The notes beneath the pieces were generated by a model. The model was not told the DNA's origin, made no database searches, and saw only the letters and a program-made list of their open reading frames with translations. Positions 29,520 to 40,292 of a stretch of DNA of 64,000 nt are shown in pieces. Positions within the stretch are counted from its first letter, which is position 1, and each line of letters opens with the position of its first letter. The position numbers were made by a program, and so were the translations under genes. Source of the DNA: Enhydrobacter sp. (GTDB lineage Bacteria; Pseudomonadota; Alphaproteobacteria; Reyranellales; Reyranellaceae); NCBI GenBank assembly GCA_025808875.1, contig CP075528.1:1178001-1242000 (forward strand), in the 5' to 3' direction.

Positions 29520-29893
29520 AACTCAAGCCGATTCGCACCGAGGCCGACTACAATGCGGCCCTGCGGACGATCGAGCGGTACTTCGACAGGCCACCGCGGC
29601 GCGGCACGCCGGAAGCCGATACGTTCGATATTCTGGCGACGCTCATCGAAGCCTATGAGCGCAGGCGCTGGCCGGTGGGTCTGCCACGGCCCATCGATGC
29701 GATTCGCTATCGCATGGAGATTGCCGGCTATACGCAGGCCGATCTGGCCCGGCTGCTCGGGTCGCGCTCGCGTGCGTCCGAGGTGTTGAGCGGCAAACGC
29801 GAACTGACCTTGCCGATGATCCGCCGCATCGCCGGCGCGTGGTCGATACCGGTCGATGCCCTCGTTGGCCCGCTCGACCGGCAAGCGGCATAG
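29516..29893 (+). CDS. higA: HigA antitoxin, XRE-family DNA-binding protein
   Basis: A 125-residue antitoxin. The N-terminal half (IRTEADYNAALRTIERYFD, DTFDILATLIEAYERRRWP) is the HigA dimerisation region. A Cro/C1 helix-turn-helix near residues 70-115 follows (YTQADLARLLGSRSRASEVL). It should bind HigB and the repeat at 29187-29205. The GMC oxidoreductase starts 33 bp downstream, so some read-through is possible. Confidence 0.93.
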   Translation: MKLKPIRTEADYNAALRTIERYFDRPPRRGTPEADTFDILATLIEAYERRRWPVGLPRPIDAIRYRMEIAGYTQADLARLLGSRSRASEVLSGKRELTLPMIRRIAGAWSIPVDALVGPLDRQAA

Positions 29894-29925
29894 CCGACCG
29901 CGGTACGGGTGTTGAGGAAGCAGCA

Positions 29926-31556
29926 ATGACAAACGACACCGTCGCCCGGCTCGAAGGCGACTACGACTACATCGTGGTCGGCGCCGGCTCGGCCGGCTGC
30001 GTACTGGCCAACCGGCTCTCCGTCGATTCCGGCAAGCGCGTGCTGCTGCTCGAGGCCGGCGGCAGGGACAACTGGATCTGGTTCCACATCCCCGTCGGCT
30101 ACCTCTACGCGATGGGCAATCCGCGCGCCGACTGGCTCTTCCAGACCGAGAAGGAGCCGGGCCTCAACGGCCGCGCGCTCAACTATCCGCGCGGCAAGGT
30201 GATCGGCGGCTGCTCGGCGATCAACGGCATGATCTCGATGCGCGGCCAGGCGCAGGATTACGACCACTGGCGCCAGCTCGGCCTGACGGGGTGGGGCTGG
30301 GACGACGTGCTGCCGGTGTTCAGGCGGCTCGACGGCCATTTCCTCGGCGACACCGAACATCACGGCGGCTCGGGCGAGTGGCGGGTCGAGAAGATGCGCG
30401 TTGCCTGGGACGTGCTCGATGCCGTGGCGAAGGCGGCCAACGAGATGGGCATCCCGTCGACCGTCAACTTCAACACCGGCGACAACAACGGCGTCGGCTA
30501 CTTCCACGTCAACCAGAAGCGCGGGCTGCGCGTGTCGACGGCCAAGGCGTTCCTCAAGCCGGTGCTGAACCGGCCCAATCTCCGGCTCGAGACGGGCGTG
30601 CTGGTCGAGAAGGTGCTGTTCGAAGGCAAGCGGGCCGTCGGCGTGCGCTTCCGGCAGAACGGCCGGACACTCGACGCCCGGGCGAGCGGCGAGGTCGTGC
30701 TCTCGGCCGGGGCGGTGAACTCGCCGGTCCTGCTGCAGCTCTCCGGCGTCGGACCGTCGGAGTGGCTGGCCGAGCACGGCGTGCCGGTGGTTCTCGACCG
30801 GCCGGGCGTCGGCCGCAACCTGCAGGACCATCTGCAACAACGCGCCATCTTCAGGGTGGCGGGCGCCAAGACGCTCAACACGACCTATCATTCGCTGATC
30901 GGCCGCGCGATGATCGGGCTCGAGTACGCTCTGTTCCAGAGCGGGCCGCTCGCCATGGCGCCGTCCCAGCTCGGCATCTTCACCATGTCGTCGCCCGACC
31001 ACGAGCGGGCGAACATCGAGTTCCACGTCCAGCCGCTCTCGCTCGATCGCTTCGGCGAGCCGCTGCACCGCTTCCCGGCCGTCACGGTGAGCGCCTGCAA
31101 CCTGCGCCCGACCTCGCGCGGCACGATCCGCCTGCGTTCGGCCGATCCCGCGGCCAAGCCGGTCATCGCGCCGAACTATCTTTCCACGCCGGAAGACCGC
31201 CGGGTCGCGGCGGACGCGATCCGCGTGACGCGCCGGCTGATGAAGCAGCCGGCAATGCAGCCCTACGCACCCGAGGAATACCTGCCGGGACCGGCCGTCG
31301 GCGACGACGAGGCCTCCCTCGCCAGGGCGGCGGGCGACATCGGAACCACCATCTTCCATCCCATCGGCACGGCCAAGATGGGCCTGCCGTCCGATCCCCT
31401 GGCCGTGGTCGACGAGCGGCTGCGCGTCTTCGGACTCGAGCGGCTGCGCGTGGTCGACGCTTCGGTGATGCCGACCATCACCTCCGGCAACACCAACACG
31501 CCCACCATCATGATCGCCGACAAGGCGGCCGAGATGATGAAGGCCGACGCCCGGCG

Positions 31557-31560
<4 letters not shown>
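29926..31560 (+). CDS. GMC-family FAD oxidoreductase, choline-dehydrogenase-like
   Basis: A 544-residue flavoenzyme. The FAD motif YIVVGAGSAGCVLANRLS is near residues 15-32. GMC signature 1 is around YPRGKVIGGCSAINGM and signature 2 around SAGAVNSPVLLQLSGVGP. The C-terminal HPIGTAKMG carries a catalytic His and VVDASVMPTITSGNTNTP closes the FAD site. Substrates for this branch are alcohols (choline, polyethylene glycol or others). GAGG precedes the ATG. Its stop codon shares CTAG with the stop of convergent mmsA. Confidence 0.93.
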
Positions 31561-33053
<1,493 letters not shown>

Positions 33054-33177
33054 GTCTTCCTCCGCTTTGGCCGCGTTCTAGCACCGGCCTCGCGACGCCG
33101 GAAGGTTCGTTGCCGCACCCACTCGCTTCGCGGTAGCGTGGCCGTCAGTGGGGGTATTGGGGGAGGCACCTGCCGTG

Positions 33178-34122
33178 ATGACGATGCACCGTCTTCCCGC
33201 GATCGCCGTCTTCGTCGCCTTGAGTTGCGGTTCGGCCGTGTGCCAGGCGCAAGCCAAACGGGAGCGTCTCGAGATCGACACCGCGTGGCGCGGCCAATCC
33301 GTGACCCTGCGACCGGAGATGCACATTCCCTCCACCCCCGGTCCGCATGGAACCGTCCTGGTCCTCAACAGCAGTGCCGGTGCCAACGACATCTTCCTGA
33401 GCAGGACGCCGGACGCCTTTGCCAAGCTGAACCTGGCGACCGTCGTGCTCGACACCTACACGCCGCGCGGCGTCGGCAACACCATCTACGACCAGATGAA
33501 GGTGACGACGGCCGACATGAACAGTGATGCGCTCAAGGTGTTCGAGCGTCTGAAGGGCGATGCGAGGGTGAAGCCGGGCAAGATAGCCGTCATGGGCCAC
33601 AGCAAGGGCGGCCTTTCTGCCGTCTTTCTGGCCAGCGCGGGGTGGTACACTTGGGCCGGCTTCGAGCGCGCGCCGAATTTCGGCGCCGCCGTCGCGCTGG
33701 CACCGGACTGCAGCTTGCAGGTGACCGGCTTCATGCAGGATACGGTCCCCCACTTCTTGTCCGTCATGGGCGAGAAGGACGACTATACGGTGCCGGCCCC
33801 CTGCGTTGCCCTGTTCCAGCGCGCCAAGGCCGAAGGGAAGGCCGTCGAATTTCATCTCGTCAAAGGCGCCAACCACGGCTTCAGCACCGGGATGGACCGC
33901 TACGACTCCCAGATCATCACTCTGAATGGTTGCGCCGACGATCCGATCGTTTTCACCACATCGGATCGCAAGGGCGTTTCCATGAGCGGGAAGAAGGAGG
34001 TTGCCGTAAGCGACGTCTTCAAGGTTTGCGGCAGGAAAGGCGCACATGTCGGCGGTACGCACGAGGCGGTCGGCGACGTGCTGGATCTCGTCGGTAAATG
34101 GCTCGTTGCGCGTGGCTGGTGA
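33178..34122 (+). CDS. Secreted dienelactone-hydrolase-like alpha/beta hydrolase
   Basis: A 314-residue exported hydrolase. The signal peptide ends around VCQAQA. The nucleophile elbow is MGHSKGG with Ser instead of the Cys of true dienelactone hydrolases; a triad Asp is likely in GEKDDYT and the His in GANHGFS. A C-terminal extension of about 80 residues holds two Cys (LNGCADD, KVCGRK) that may form a disulfide. A paralogous gene lies at 38603. The start could be GTG 33175 or ATG 33178; GGAGG is about 13 bases upstream. Confidence 0.85.
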   Translation: MTMHRLPAIAVFVALSCGSAVCQAQAKRERLEIDTAWRGQSVTLRPEMHIPSTPGPHGTVLVLNSSAGANDIFLSRTPDAFAKLNLATVVLDTYTPRGVGNTIYDQMKVTTADMNSDALKVFERLKGDARVKPGKIAVMGHSKGGLSAVFLASAGWYTWAGFERAPNFGAAVALAPDCSLQVTGFMQDTVPHFLSVMGEKDDYTVPAPCVALFQRAKAEGKAVEFHLVKGANHGFSTGMDRYDSQIITLNGCADDPIVFTTSDRKGVSMSGKKEVAVSDVFKVCGRKGAHVGGTHEAVGDVLDLVGKWLVARGW

Positions 34123-34195
34123 GCGACGACCAGGATCTCTCCACCGCTTTCCAAGCGCCGTCAAAGGATGGATGCCCAGAGGATATGGAAGGACC

Positions 34196-35473
34196 CTAAG
34201 CCGCCACCGCCTGCGGCAGGATCGGCGCGTCGGCGTCGAAGCGCTTGCCGGCGCGGAGGCAGAACAGGGGCCGCAGCATGCGGTCGGTCGTTACCTCGGT
34301 GCCCTCGGCGTCGGTGAGGCGGAAGCGGCCGCGGTCGTCCGCCAGCACCGAGATGTCGGCGACAATGCCCGGCTGCAGCGTGCCGAGTTCGCCCTCCAGG
34401 CCGACCATCGCGGCGGCGTTGCTCGTCACCATCGGCACGATCTGCGGCAGCGTGAGGCCGAGTGCCAGCAACTCGGTCATGGCGTAGGTCAGCGAGAAGC
34501 GTGCCGAACTCGCGAAGGGATGCGCTTCCTCGGGATCGGGATGGGCCGCGGGCGTACCGGGCGGCGGCGGCACCGTGGTGTTGTAGCCGTGCATGTCGGC
34601 GCCCAGCGTGTCGGGCATAACGCCCGCCTCGAGCGCCGCGCGCGCCATGCGGAAGGAGAAGTGGCTGCCGTGGCCGACGTCGATCTTCAATCCGCGCGCC
34701 ACGGCCTCGCGGACCAGTGGATGCACCTTTCCGCTCTTGTCGATGAAGCCGCCGGGGTGGCGCGTGAAGGGGTGGGCCAGGATATCGCCCGGCCGCATCA
34801 GCCTGACGATCGCCGGCAGGATCTCGTCGGGATCGACGCCGTTGCCGCCGCCCTCCGGCAACGCCCAGAGCTGGCCAAAATGGATATAGACCGGCAAGCC
34901 GGCCTGGCGGCCGATCTCCGCGGCCTTCTCCATCACCTCGATGCCCCAGCGCGCGAAGCCGCCCAGTTCGGCATGGGCCTTGATGCCGCGCACGAGATCG
35001 CGGTTGGCGCACGCGGCCTTCACCGTCGCATCGACGTCGACGCCGTCCGGCCCGTAGAGATTGGGATAGTAGTGGCCCTCCAGCCCGCCCACGACATAGG
35101 CCGACAGGAAGGCGAGCACGCGGCTGGCCGACGGTTCGGCGATGAACTTGCGAAAGCCGGGAAAGGTCATGCAGGAGGAGCCGCCCTGATCGACCAGAGT
35201 CGTGACGCCGCTCTCGACGCCGACCAGGTCGGCCGGCAGCCCGAAGCGCCCGGAGACATAGGTGTAGACATGGGCATGGGTGTCGATCATGCCCGGAATG
35301 ACGAGGCGGCCGCGCACGTCGATCGTCTCGCGTGCAACAGCCGGCAGAAGGTTCGATTCGACGGCGGCGACGCGGCCGTCCTTGACCGCGACGTCGAACG
35401 GGCCGTCGCGGCCCGACCCGGGATCGATCACGTGGCCGCCGCGCAGCAGGAGATCGTAGGGGGCGCCGTTCAT
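34196..35473 (-). CDS. Metal-dependent amidohydrolase (dihydroorotase/deacetylase-like)
   Basis: A 425-residue amidohydrolase-superfamily enzyme. The first metal motif is GMIDTHAHVYTYV near residues 56-68. HAELGGFARWG, IHFGQLW and HPFTRHPGG provide further likely ligands, and DVGHGSHFS follows. The C-terminal TLQPGIVADISVLAD is the closing beta-sandwich pattern. It resembles the uncharacterised amidohydrolase/deacetylase group near dihydroorotases; the substrate is unknown. It precedes a small conserved hypothetical gene on the same strand in the opposite order of transcription (that gene is upstream). Confidence 0.88.
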   Translation of the reverse strand: MNGAPYDLLLRGGHVIDPGSGRDGPFDVAVKDGRVAAVESNLLPAVARETIDVRGRLVIPGMIDTHAHVYTYVSGRFGLPADLVGVESGVTTLVDQGGSSCMTFPGFRKFIAEPSASRVLAFLSAYVVGGLEGHYYPNLYGPDGVDVDATVKAACANRDLVRGIKAHAELGGFARWGIEVMEKAAEIGRQAGLPVYIHFGQLWALPEGGGNGVDPDEILPAIVRLMRPGDILAHPFTRHPGGFIDKSGKVHPLVREAVARGLKIDVGHGSHFSFRMARAALEAGVMPDTLGADMHGYNTTVPPPPGTPAAHPDPEEAHPFASSARFSLTYAMTELLALGLTLPQIVPMVTSNAAAMVGLEGELGTLQPGIVADISVLADDRGRFRLTDAEGTEVTTDRMLRPLFCLRAGKRFDADAPILPQAVAA

Positions 35474-35530
35474 GGCGCCCGCGCCGCAAGGTTCGTGCCA
35501 GCCCGGTCGGAGGCGGTCAGCCGCCGGGCG

Positions 35531-35791
35531 TCATCCGCCGCCCTTGGCGCAGACCAGCGCCTTGAACGTCACGATGTCGCGCGGCGCGCCGGTGCGCTCG
35601 CAATGGTCCGTGAATTCCTTGGGCGTGATCTTCACGAACTGTACGGAATGGCGCCGGCCGCGCCATTCGGCGGCGCGGGCGGTCTCCTTGAGGTGCCAGT
35701 CGGCATAGGAAGACAACGGATAGTGCTTCACGATGCGCTGGAAGGTTTCGTGGTCAGCTGCCGTGACCTTGGCGAAGTACTGGATGGCCAT
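35531..35791 (-). CDS. Conserved-looking small protein, 86 residues
   Basis: I do not recognise a named family. The protein begins MAIQYFAKVTAADHETFQRI and has an alternating basic/aromatic pattern (SSYADWHLKETARAAEWRGR) and a C-terminal VKITPKEFTDHCERTGAP. It has no signal peptide or membrane segment. It lies 43 bp after the AidB-like dehydrogenase gene and 57 bp before the amidohydrolase gene on the same strand, so all three may be cotranscribed. Confidence 0.7.
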   Translation of the reverse strand: MAIQYFAKVTAADHETFQRIVKHYPLSSYADWHLKETARAAEWRGRRHSVQFVKITPKEFTDHCERTGAPRDIVTFKALVCAKGGG

Positions 35792-35834
35792 GGAGGCCTA
35801 TCCCTAACGGATTGTCGCCAAGGGTCAATGGGGG

Positions 35835-37640
35835 CTAGGCGACCAGCAACGCCTCCGCGCGTTCGAGCGGCACCGGCGCGTCGCCGAGCAGGGCCGCGAT
35901 CGCCGGTTCCTCCCAGGCGCCCCCGTCGACGCTGAGCCTGGGCCGGTCGGACAGGCGGTGCTCCAGAACGAAGCGCGCCATCAGCATGCGCCGCGCGTCG
36001 CCCCCGGCGGCACCGAGTCGCGCGCCCTCGTTGGCCATCAGCACGGCCGTGGTCACGTGATAAAGGGCGCTCGCCGCCACGCGGCTGAAGCGTTCCTTCT
36101 CCGGCGAGTCGGCCACGTCCTCGGCGAAGCGCAGGGCCTGGGCCAGCGTGCCCTCGAGCCGCGTGCGGAACTGGCCGGGCAGGCCGCGCGCCTCGGCCAG
36201 CCGCTCCGACAGGGTCTCCCCGAGCTGCCGGTGCGCGCGCTCCTTGCCGACGGCGCGCTGGATGACGTCGAGCGCATTGACGCTCGAGGTGCCGTCCCAG
36301 ATCACGCCGAGATGGGCGTCGCGCACCAGCCGTGCGTTCGGCCAGTCCTCGATGTAGCCGTTGCCGCCGCGCGCCTCCATGGCCGCCGTCGCGACCGCGA
36401 TGTTGTCGCGCGAGGCGCGGTACTTGCCGATCGGCGTCAGGATGCGCACGACCTTGGCGGCGACCGGATCGTCGGGCCGCGCCATCGCCGTCGTGGTCAA
36501 CATCAGTGCCGACAGCGACTGCTCGGTCTTGATCAGCATCTTGAGCAACTGGCGGCGCATCAGCGGATGGTCGATTACACGCTTGCCGAAGGCGTTGCGA
36601 TGGCGCGCCACCTGCATAGCCTCGTTGAGGCAGCGGCGCATCATGCCGGCGGCGCGCGTCAGGTGCGAGACGCGGCTCGGGTTGACCATCTCCAGCATCT
36701 GCTTGAGGCCCCGATCGAGTTCGCCGAGGTGCCAGGCGACGGCGCCATCGAACACGATCTCGCCGCTCGGCATCGACTTGCTGCCGAGTTTGTCCTTCAG
36801 CCGGACGATCCGATAGCTGTTGCGCGTGCCGTCGGGAAGCGTGCGCGGCATCAGGAACAGGCCGAGGCCCCGCCCGCCGGCCGGTGCGCCCTCGGGTCGT
36901 GCCAGCAGCACGGCGACGTCGCCGTCGGCGTTGGAGCAGAACCACTTCTCGCCGTAGAGCCGCCAGCGGTCGCCGTCGCGCACCGCCGCGAGCTCCGCGG
37001 CGCCGGCGTCGGAGCCGCCGACCTTCTCGGTCATGAACTGCGCGCCGTAGAGCAGGCGGTCCATGTCCTGGGTCCACATGCGATCGAGGTAGCGGGCCTT
37101 CAGCTCGTCGCTGCCGTAGCGCTCGAGCAAGTCGGAGGTGCAGTCGGTCAGGTTGACCGGGCACAGAACGCCGAACTCGGCCTGCGAGAAGAGATAGAAG
37201 AAGGCCTGCTTGGCGAGCGGCGTCATCCTGTCGTGCCAGCCCAGCACCCCCGGCCGGTGCGTCATGGCGTGCATGCCGAACTCGGCGAAGGCGATACGGC
37301 GGATCTCGTCATAGGCCGGATGGACCTCGATCCACTCCTCGTCGCGGCCGAAGCGATCGCGGTGGTGCAGTCTGGGCGGATGCTTGTCGGCGAGATCGGC
37401 CAGGTCGTTCAGCCGGCCGCCGGCCAGGCTGCCCAGGCGATCGAGATGCGGATCGAGGTGCGCCAGCAGTGGTGCTTCCATGTAGAGCCCGAGCAGGTCG
37501 CGCAGGCTGCGGTCGATCTCGTAGAAGTTGAGCCCGCTGCAGTCGGGCGCGAGATGCCGTGAGCGGCGCGCGACGGCGGCGCGTCCGGCGAGCGAGGCGG
37601 TGGCGGCGGCAGGCGCCGCGAAGGGCGTAAGGTCGTTCAT
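35835..37640 (-). CDS. AidB-like acyl-CoA dehydrogenase
   Basis: A 601-residue flavoprotein, longer than ordinary acyl-CoA dehydrogenases because of a C-terminal helical extension, as in the AidB/ACAD family. QFMTEKVGGSDAGA is the FAD/substrate signature, KDKLGSKSMPSGE lies in the beta domain, and GGNGYIEDWPNARLVRDAHLGVIWDGTSSV ends the classical core. AidB of E. coli belongs to the Ada alkylation response and binds DNA; substrate or role here is open. Its start faces a LysR gene across 74 bp that contain a perfect palindrome, implying LysR control. Confidence 0.9.
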   Translation of the reverse strand: MNDLTPFAAPAAATASLAGRAAVARRSRHLAPDCSGLNFYEIDRSLRDLLGLYMEAPLLAHLDPHLDRLGSLAGGRLNDLADLADKHPPRLHHRDRFGRDEEWIEVHPAYDEIRRIAFAEFGMHAMTHRPGVLGWHDRMTPLAKQAFFYLFSQAEFGVLCPVNLTDCTSDLLERYGSDELKARYLDRMWTQDMDRLLYGAQFMTEKVGGSDAGAAELAAVRDGDRWRLYGEKWFCSNADGDVAVLLARPEGAPAGGRGLGLFLMPRTLPDGTRNSYRIVRLKDKLGSKSMPSGEIVFDGAVAWHLGELDRGLKQMLEMVNPSRVSHLTRAAGMMRRCLNEAMQVARHRNAFGKRVIDHPLMRRQLLKMLIKTEQSLSALMLTTTAMARPDDPVAAKVVRILTPIGKYRASRDNIAVATAAMEARGGNGYIEDWPNARLVRDAHLGVIWDGTSSVNALDVIQRAVGKERAHRQLGETLSERLAEARGLPGQFRTRLEGTLAQALRFAEDVADSPEKERFSRVAASALYHVTTAVLMANEGARLGAAGGDARRMLMARFVLEHRLSDRPRLSVDGGAWEEPAIAALLGDAPVPLERAEALLVA

Positions 37641-37694
37641 GGCTGGAAAGTGCTTGGAGTTTGCCGCACTCGCAAACGATTTGATGGCCTTTTA

Positions 37695-37713
37695 GTTTGA
37701 GTTAAACTCAAAC
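37695..37713. promoter_or_regulatory. Perfect 19-bp palindrome between AidB-like gene and lysR
   Basis: GTTTGAGTT-A-AACTCAAAC has 9-bp perfect arms and contains the T-N11-A form typical of LysR-type binding sites. It ends one base before the lysR start codon and lies 54 bp from the divergent dehydrogenase start, so it could serve autoregulation and activation or repression of the dehydrogenase. Confidence 0.65.
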
Positions 37714-37714
37714 C

Positions 37715-38602
37715 ATGCCATCCCGCCGCCTGCCGCCGCTGCACGCCGTCAGGGCTTTCGAGGCGGCGGCACGCCATCTGTCCATCAGCCATGCCGCGCG
37801 CGAGCTGAACGTCACGCCGGGCGCCGTCAGTCGGCACGTGCGCGCGCTCGAGGACAACCTCGGCACCCCGCTGTTCGTGCGCCGCGCGACGGGCCTCGAG
37901 CTGACGTCGGTCGGTCGTTCCCTTGCGGAGGGTGCGCGCGAAGCGCTGGACAGGCTCGAGGAGGCGGCAACCGGCGTGCGGCTGCGCCAGCACCGGCGCT
38001 TGTCGGTCGGGGTCTACGGCCACTTCCTGTCGCGCGCCCTTCTGCCGGTGCTGCCGAAGCTGCGCCGGGCGCATCCCGCGCTCGAGATCGATCTTCATGC
38101 CAGCACCAACCCGCTCGACATGCTGCCCAGCAGGTTCGACGCCGTGATCGCCGTCTCGGGCACCGGCCGGCAGTCGGGCCTCGTGGTGCGTCCATTGATG
38201 CCGATCGTCACCGTGGCGGTTGCCGCACCCAAGCGTCTCAGGAGGGGCCCGGTCGACTTCGCGCGCGTGCCGCTGCTGCACACGAGGCCGCGCGCGGAGG
38301 ATTGGCGGCGCTGGCTCGACCATGCGGGGTTCGCGTCCGTGCCCGTGCGTGGCGGCAGCACTTTCGAGAGCGCCAGCCAGACGCTCGAGGCGGTGGCCGC
38401 CGATCTCGGCGTTGCCATCGCCATCGAAGGCCTGCTTGGCCCCGACCTTGCCAATGGCCGAGTGGCACTCGCCCATCGCGCGCGTCGCCCGACGCGCCGG
38501 CACTTCACGCTGCAGTACGAGAACCGCGTCGCCGATGATCCCTCGCTCGTGGCCTTTGCCGACTGGCTATGTTCCACTCTCGACGCGGAGGGACGTTCCT
38601 AG
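37715..38602 (+). CDS. LysR-family transcriptional regulator, GcvA-like
   Basis: A 295-residue regulator with an N-terminal winged helix-turn-helix (LPPLHAVRAFEAAARHLSISHAARELNVTPGAVSRHVRALE), the GcvA/TrpI-like pattern, and a periplasmic-binding-like effector domain from about residue 90. It is divergent from the AidB-like dehydrogenase, its probable target. The start codon directly follows the palindrome at 37695-37713, leaving no room for a ribosome-binding site unless transcription starts upstream. A secreted hydrolase gene begins right after its stop. Confidence 0.93.
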   Translation: MPSRRLPPLHAVRAFEAAARHLSISHAARELNVTPGAVSRHVRALEDNLGTPLFVRRATGLELTSVGRSLAEGAREALDRLEEAATGVRLRQHRRLSVGVYGHFLSRALLPVLPKLRRAHPALEIDLHASTNPLDMLPSRFDAVIAVSGTGRQSGLVVRPLMPIVTVAVAAPKRLRRGPVDFARVPLLHTRPRAEDWRRWLDHAGFASVPVRGGSTFESASQTLEAVAADLGVAIAIEGLLGPDLANGRVALAHRARRPTRRHFTLQYENRVADDPSLVAFADWLCSTLDAEGRS

Positions 38603-39400
38603 ATGTTGCGGTCGGTTGCACTCGTCGCCGTGCTTCTTTCGGTCGCCGGGGAGGCGGCGGCACAGGGACAGCCGGTGCGTTTCCCCAGCGTCGCCGTGGG
38701 AAGTGCGGCAGCCGGTCCGGAGATCACCGGTTGGCTGGCGCGGCCGCCGGGCGACGGACCGTTTCCGGCGGTGATCCTGGCGCACAGCTGCGCGGGCATG
38801 AGCCGACACACGGAGTTCTGGGGCAGGCTTCTGACGGGCTGGGGCTATGTCGTGGTGGCGCCGGACAGCTTCGGCCCGCGCGGCGAGAAGAACGTCTGCG
38901 GCCGGGGCGGCGTGGTGAGCAGTTCCATGCGGGCGCCCGACATCGCGGGCGCACTCGACTTCCTCAAGGCGCAGCCGTTCGTCACGCCCGGCCGCATCGG
39001 CCTGATCGGACACAGCCATGGCGGCGGAGCGGCGGTGCGCGCGGTGCAAGCGAGCTACGGTCTCGCCGCGCGCGGCCTCAAGGCGGCCGTCGCCTACTAT
39101 CCGACCTGCAGCGAGCAGTTCGACCGCGACGTCGCGTTGCCGCTTCTCATCCTGATCGGAGACAAGGACGACTGGACGCCGGCCGAGCGCTGCCGCCGTC
39201 TGCAAGCGGCCGGTTTCAGCCAGCCTGATCTCGTCGAGGCCGTCTACTACCCGGATGCCCGGCACAGCTTCGACAGCAAGTTGCCGGAGCGCACCGTCAC
39301 GGTCGCCAGCGGCAGGACCTATCGCCTGGCCTACGACCCCGTCGCCGGTCCCGACGCCGAGGCGCGCACCAAGGCCTTCTTCGCGAAGTTCCTGAAGTAG
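38603..39400 (+). CDS. Secreted dienelactone-hydrolase-like protein (second copy)
   Basis: A 265-residue exported alpha/beta hydrolase, signal peptide ending near EAAAQG. The elbow is LIGHSHGGGAA (Ser nucleophile), with Asp in GDKDDWT and His in DARHSFDS. It shares the HS-x-GG/D-K-D-D-(Y/W)-T layout with the protein at 33178. The ATG follows the LysR stop with zero spacing, so translation is probably coupled and LysR may influence it. The substrate is unknown. Confidence 0.88.
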   Translation: MLRSVALVAVLLSVAGEAAAQGQPVRFPSVAVGSAAAGPEITGWLARPPGDGPFPAVILAHSCAGMSRHTEFWGRLLTGWGYVVVAPDSFGPRGEKNVCGRGGVVSSSMRAPDIAGALDFLKAQPFVTPGRIGLIGHSHGGGAAVRAVQASYGLAARGLKAAVAYYPTCSEQFDRDVALPLLILIGDKDDWTPAERCRRLQAAGFSQPDLVEAVYYPDARHSFDSKLPERTVTVASGRTYRLAYDPVAGPDAEARTKAFFAKFLK

Positions 39401-39536
39401 ATGCGGCGCGCGATGGGTCGGCGCAGCATCGTCGCAGACGCGCTACGCTCTTGGCGATTGCCCGAGGACGGACTAGTAGTGCGGGCGACGTCTTGGGAGT
39501 CGGCGAGCTTCGCCGGCGCCCACAAGCGGAGGAAGC

Positions 39537-40292
39537 GTGGCCGACAACATCCTCGAAGCCGAAGGTCTGACCAAGCATTTCAGCGGATTCGCCGCGGTCT
39601 CGAACGTCTCGTTGTCTCTCCGTCGCGGCTCGATCCATGCTCTCATCGGGCCGAACGGCGCCGGAAAGACGACGTGCTTCAACTTGTTGACCAAGTTCCT
39701 CGAGCCCTCGGCCGGGACGATTCGATTGAACGGCAACGACATCACGACCCTCAAGCCCGATGCGGTGGCTCGCCTCGGAATGGTGCGATCGTTCCAGATT
39801 TCCGCGGTTTTTCTGAATTTGACCGTACTCGAGAACGTTCGGCTGGCCGTGCAGCGGCGCCGGGGCTCGTCCTATGATTTCTGGCGCCACAAGGCGGTGT
39901 TGCGCGGTCTCGACGCGCGCGCGCTGGAACTGATCGACTCGGTTGGTCTGTCCGAAGTGGCCGAAAGCAGGGCGTCGGAGCTGCCCTACGGCCGCAAGCG
40001 GGCGCTGGAACTCGCCACGACGTTGGCGCTCGATCCGGAGGTCATGCTGCTCGATGAGCCCACGGCGGGCATGGGCCATGAGGACGTCGGCCGTGTCACG
40101 AGGCTGATCCGGGAGGTTGCGCAGGGGCGCACCGTGCTCATGGTCGAGCACAACCTCGGTGTCGTCGCCGATCTGTGCGACGAGATCACCGTGCTTTCCC
40201 GCGGTGAAGTTCTCGCCCAGGGCGACTATGCCACGGTGTCGAAGGACGCGCGCGTGATCGCGGCCTACATTGGAGGCGGCGGCCATGCCTGA
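39537..40292 (+). CDS. livG: Branched-chain amino acid-type ABC transporter ATPase LivG
   Basis: A 251-residue ATPase subunit. Walker A is GPNGAGKTTCFNLL, the signature is LPYGRKRALELA (a LivG-type variant of LSGGQ) and Walker B is VMLLDEPTAGMG. It would energise import with LivF, LivH and LivM. It starts at GTG with GGAGGAAGC before it. It overlaps livF by 8 bp. An AraC gene separates livGF from the rest of the transporter, an unusual order. Confidence 0.93.
   Translation: MADNILEAEGLTKHFSGFAAVSNVSLSLRRGSIHALIGPNGAGKTTCFNLLTKFLEPSAGTIRLNGNDITTLKPDAVARLGMVRSFQISAVFLNLTVLENVRLAVQRRRGSSYDFWRHKAVLRGLDARALELIDSVGLSEVAESRASELPYGRKRALELATTLALDPEVMLLDEPTAGMGHEDVGRVTRLIREVAQGRTVLMVEHNLGVVADLCDEITVLSRGEVLAQGDYATVSKDARVIAAYIGGGGHA

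Noticed and set aside
39401..39536. Possible sigma70 promoter (TTGGCG, 17 bp, TAGTAG) before livG
   Set aside because: The -10 match is weak and such patterns occur by chance; not listed as a feature.
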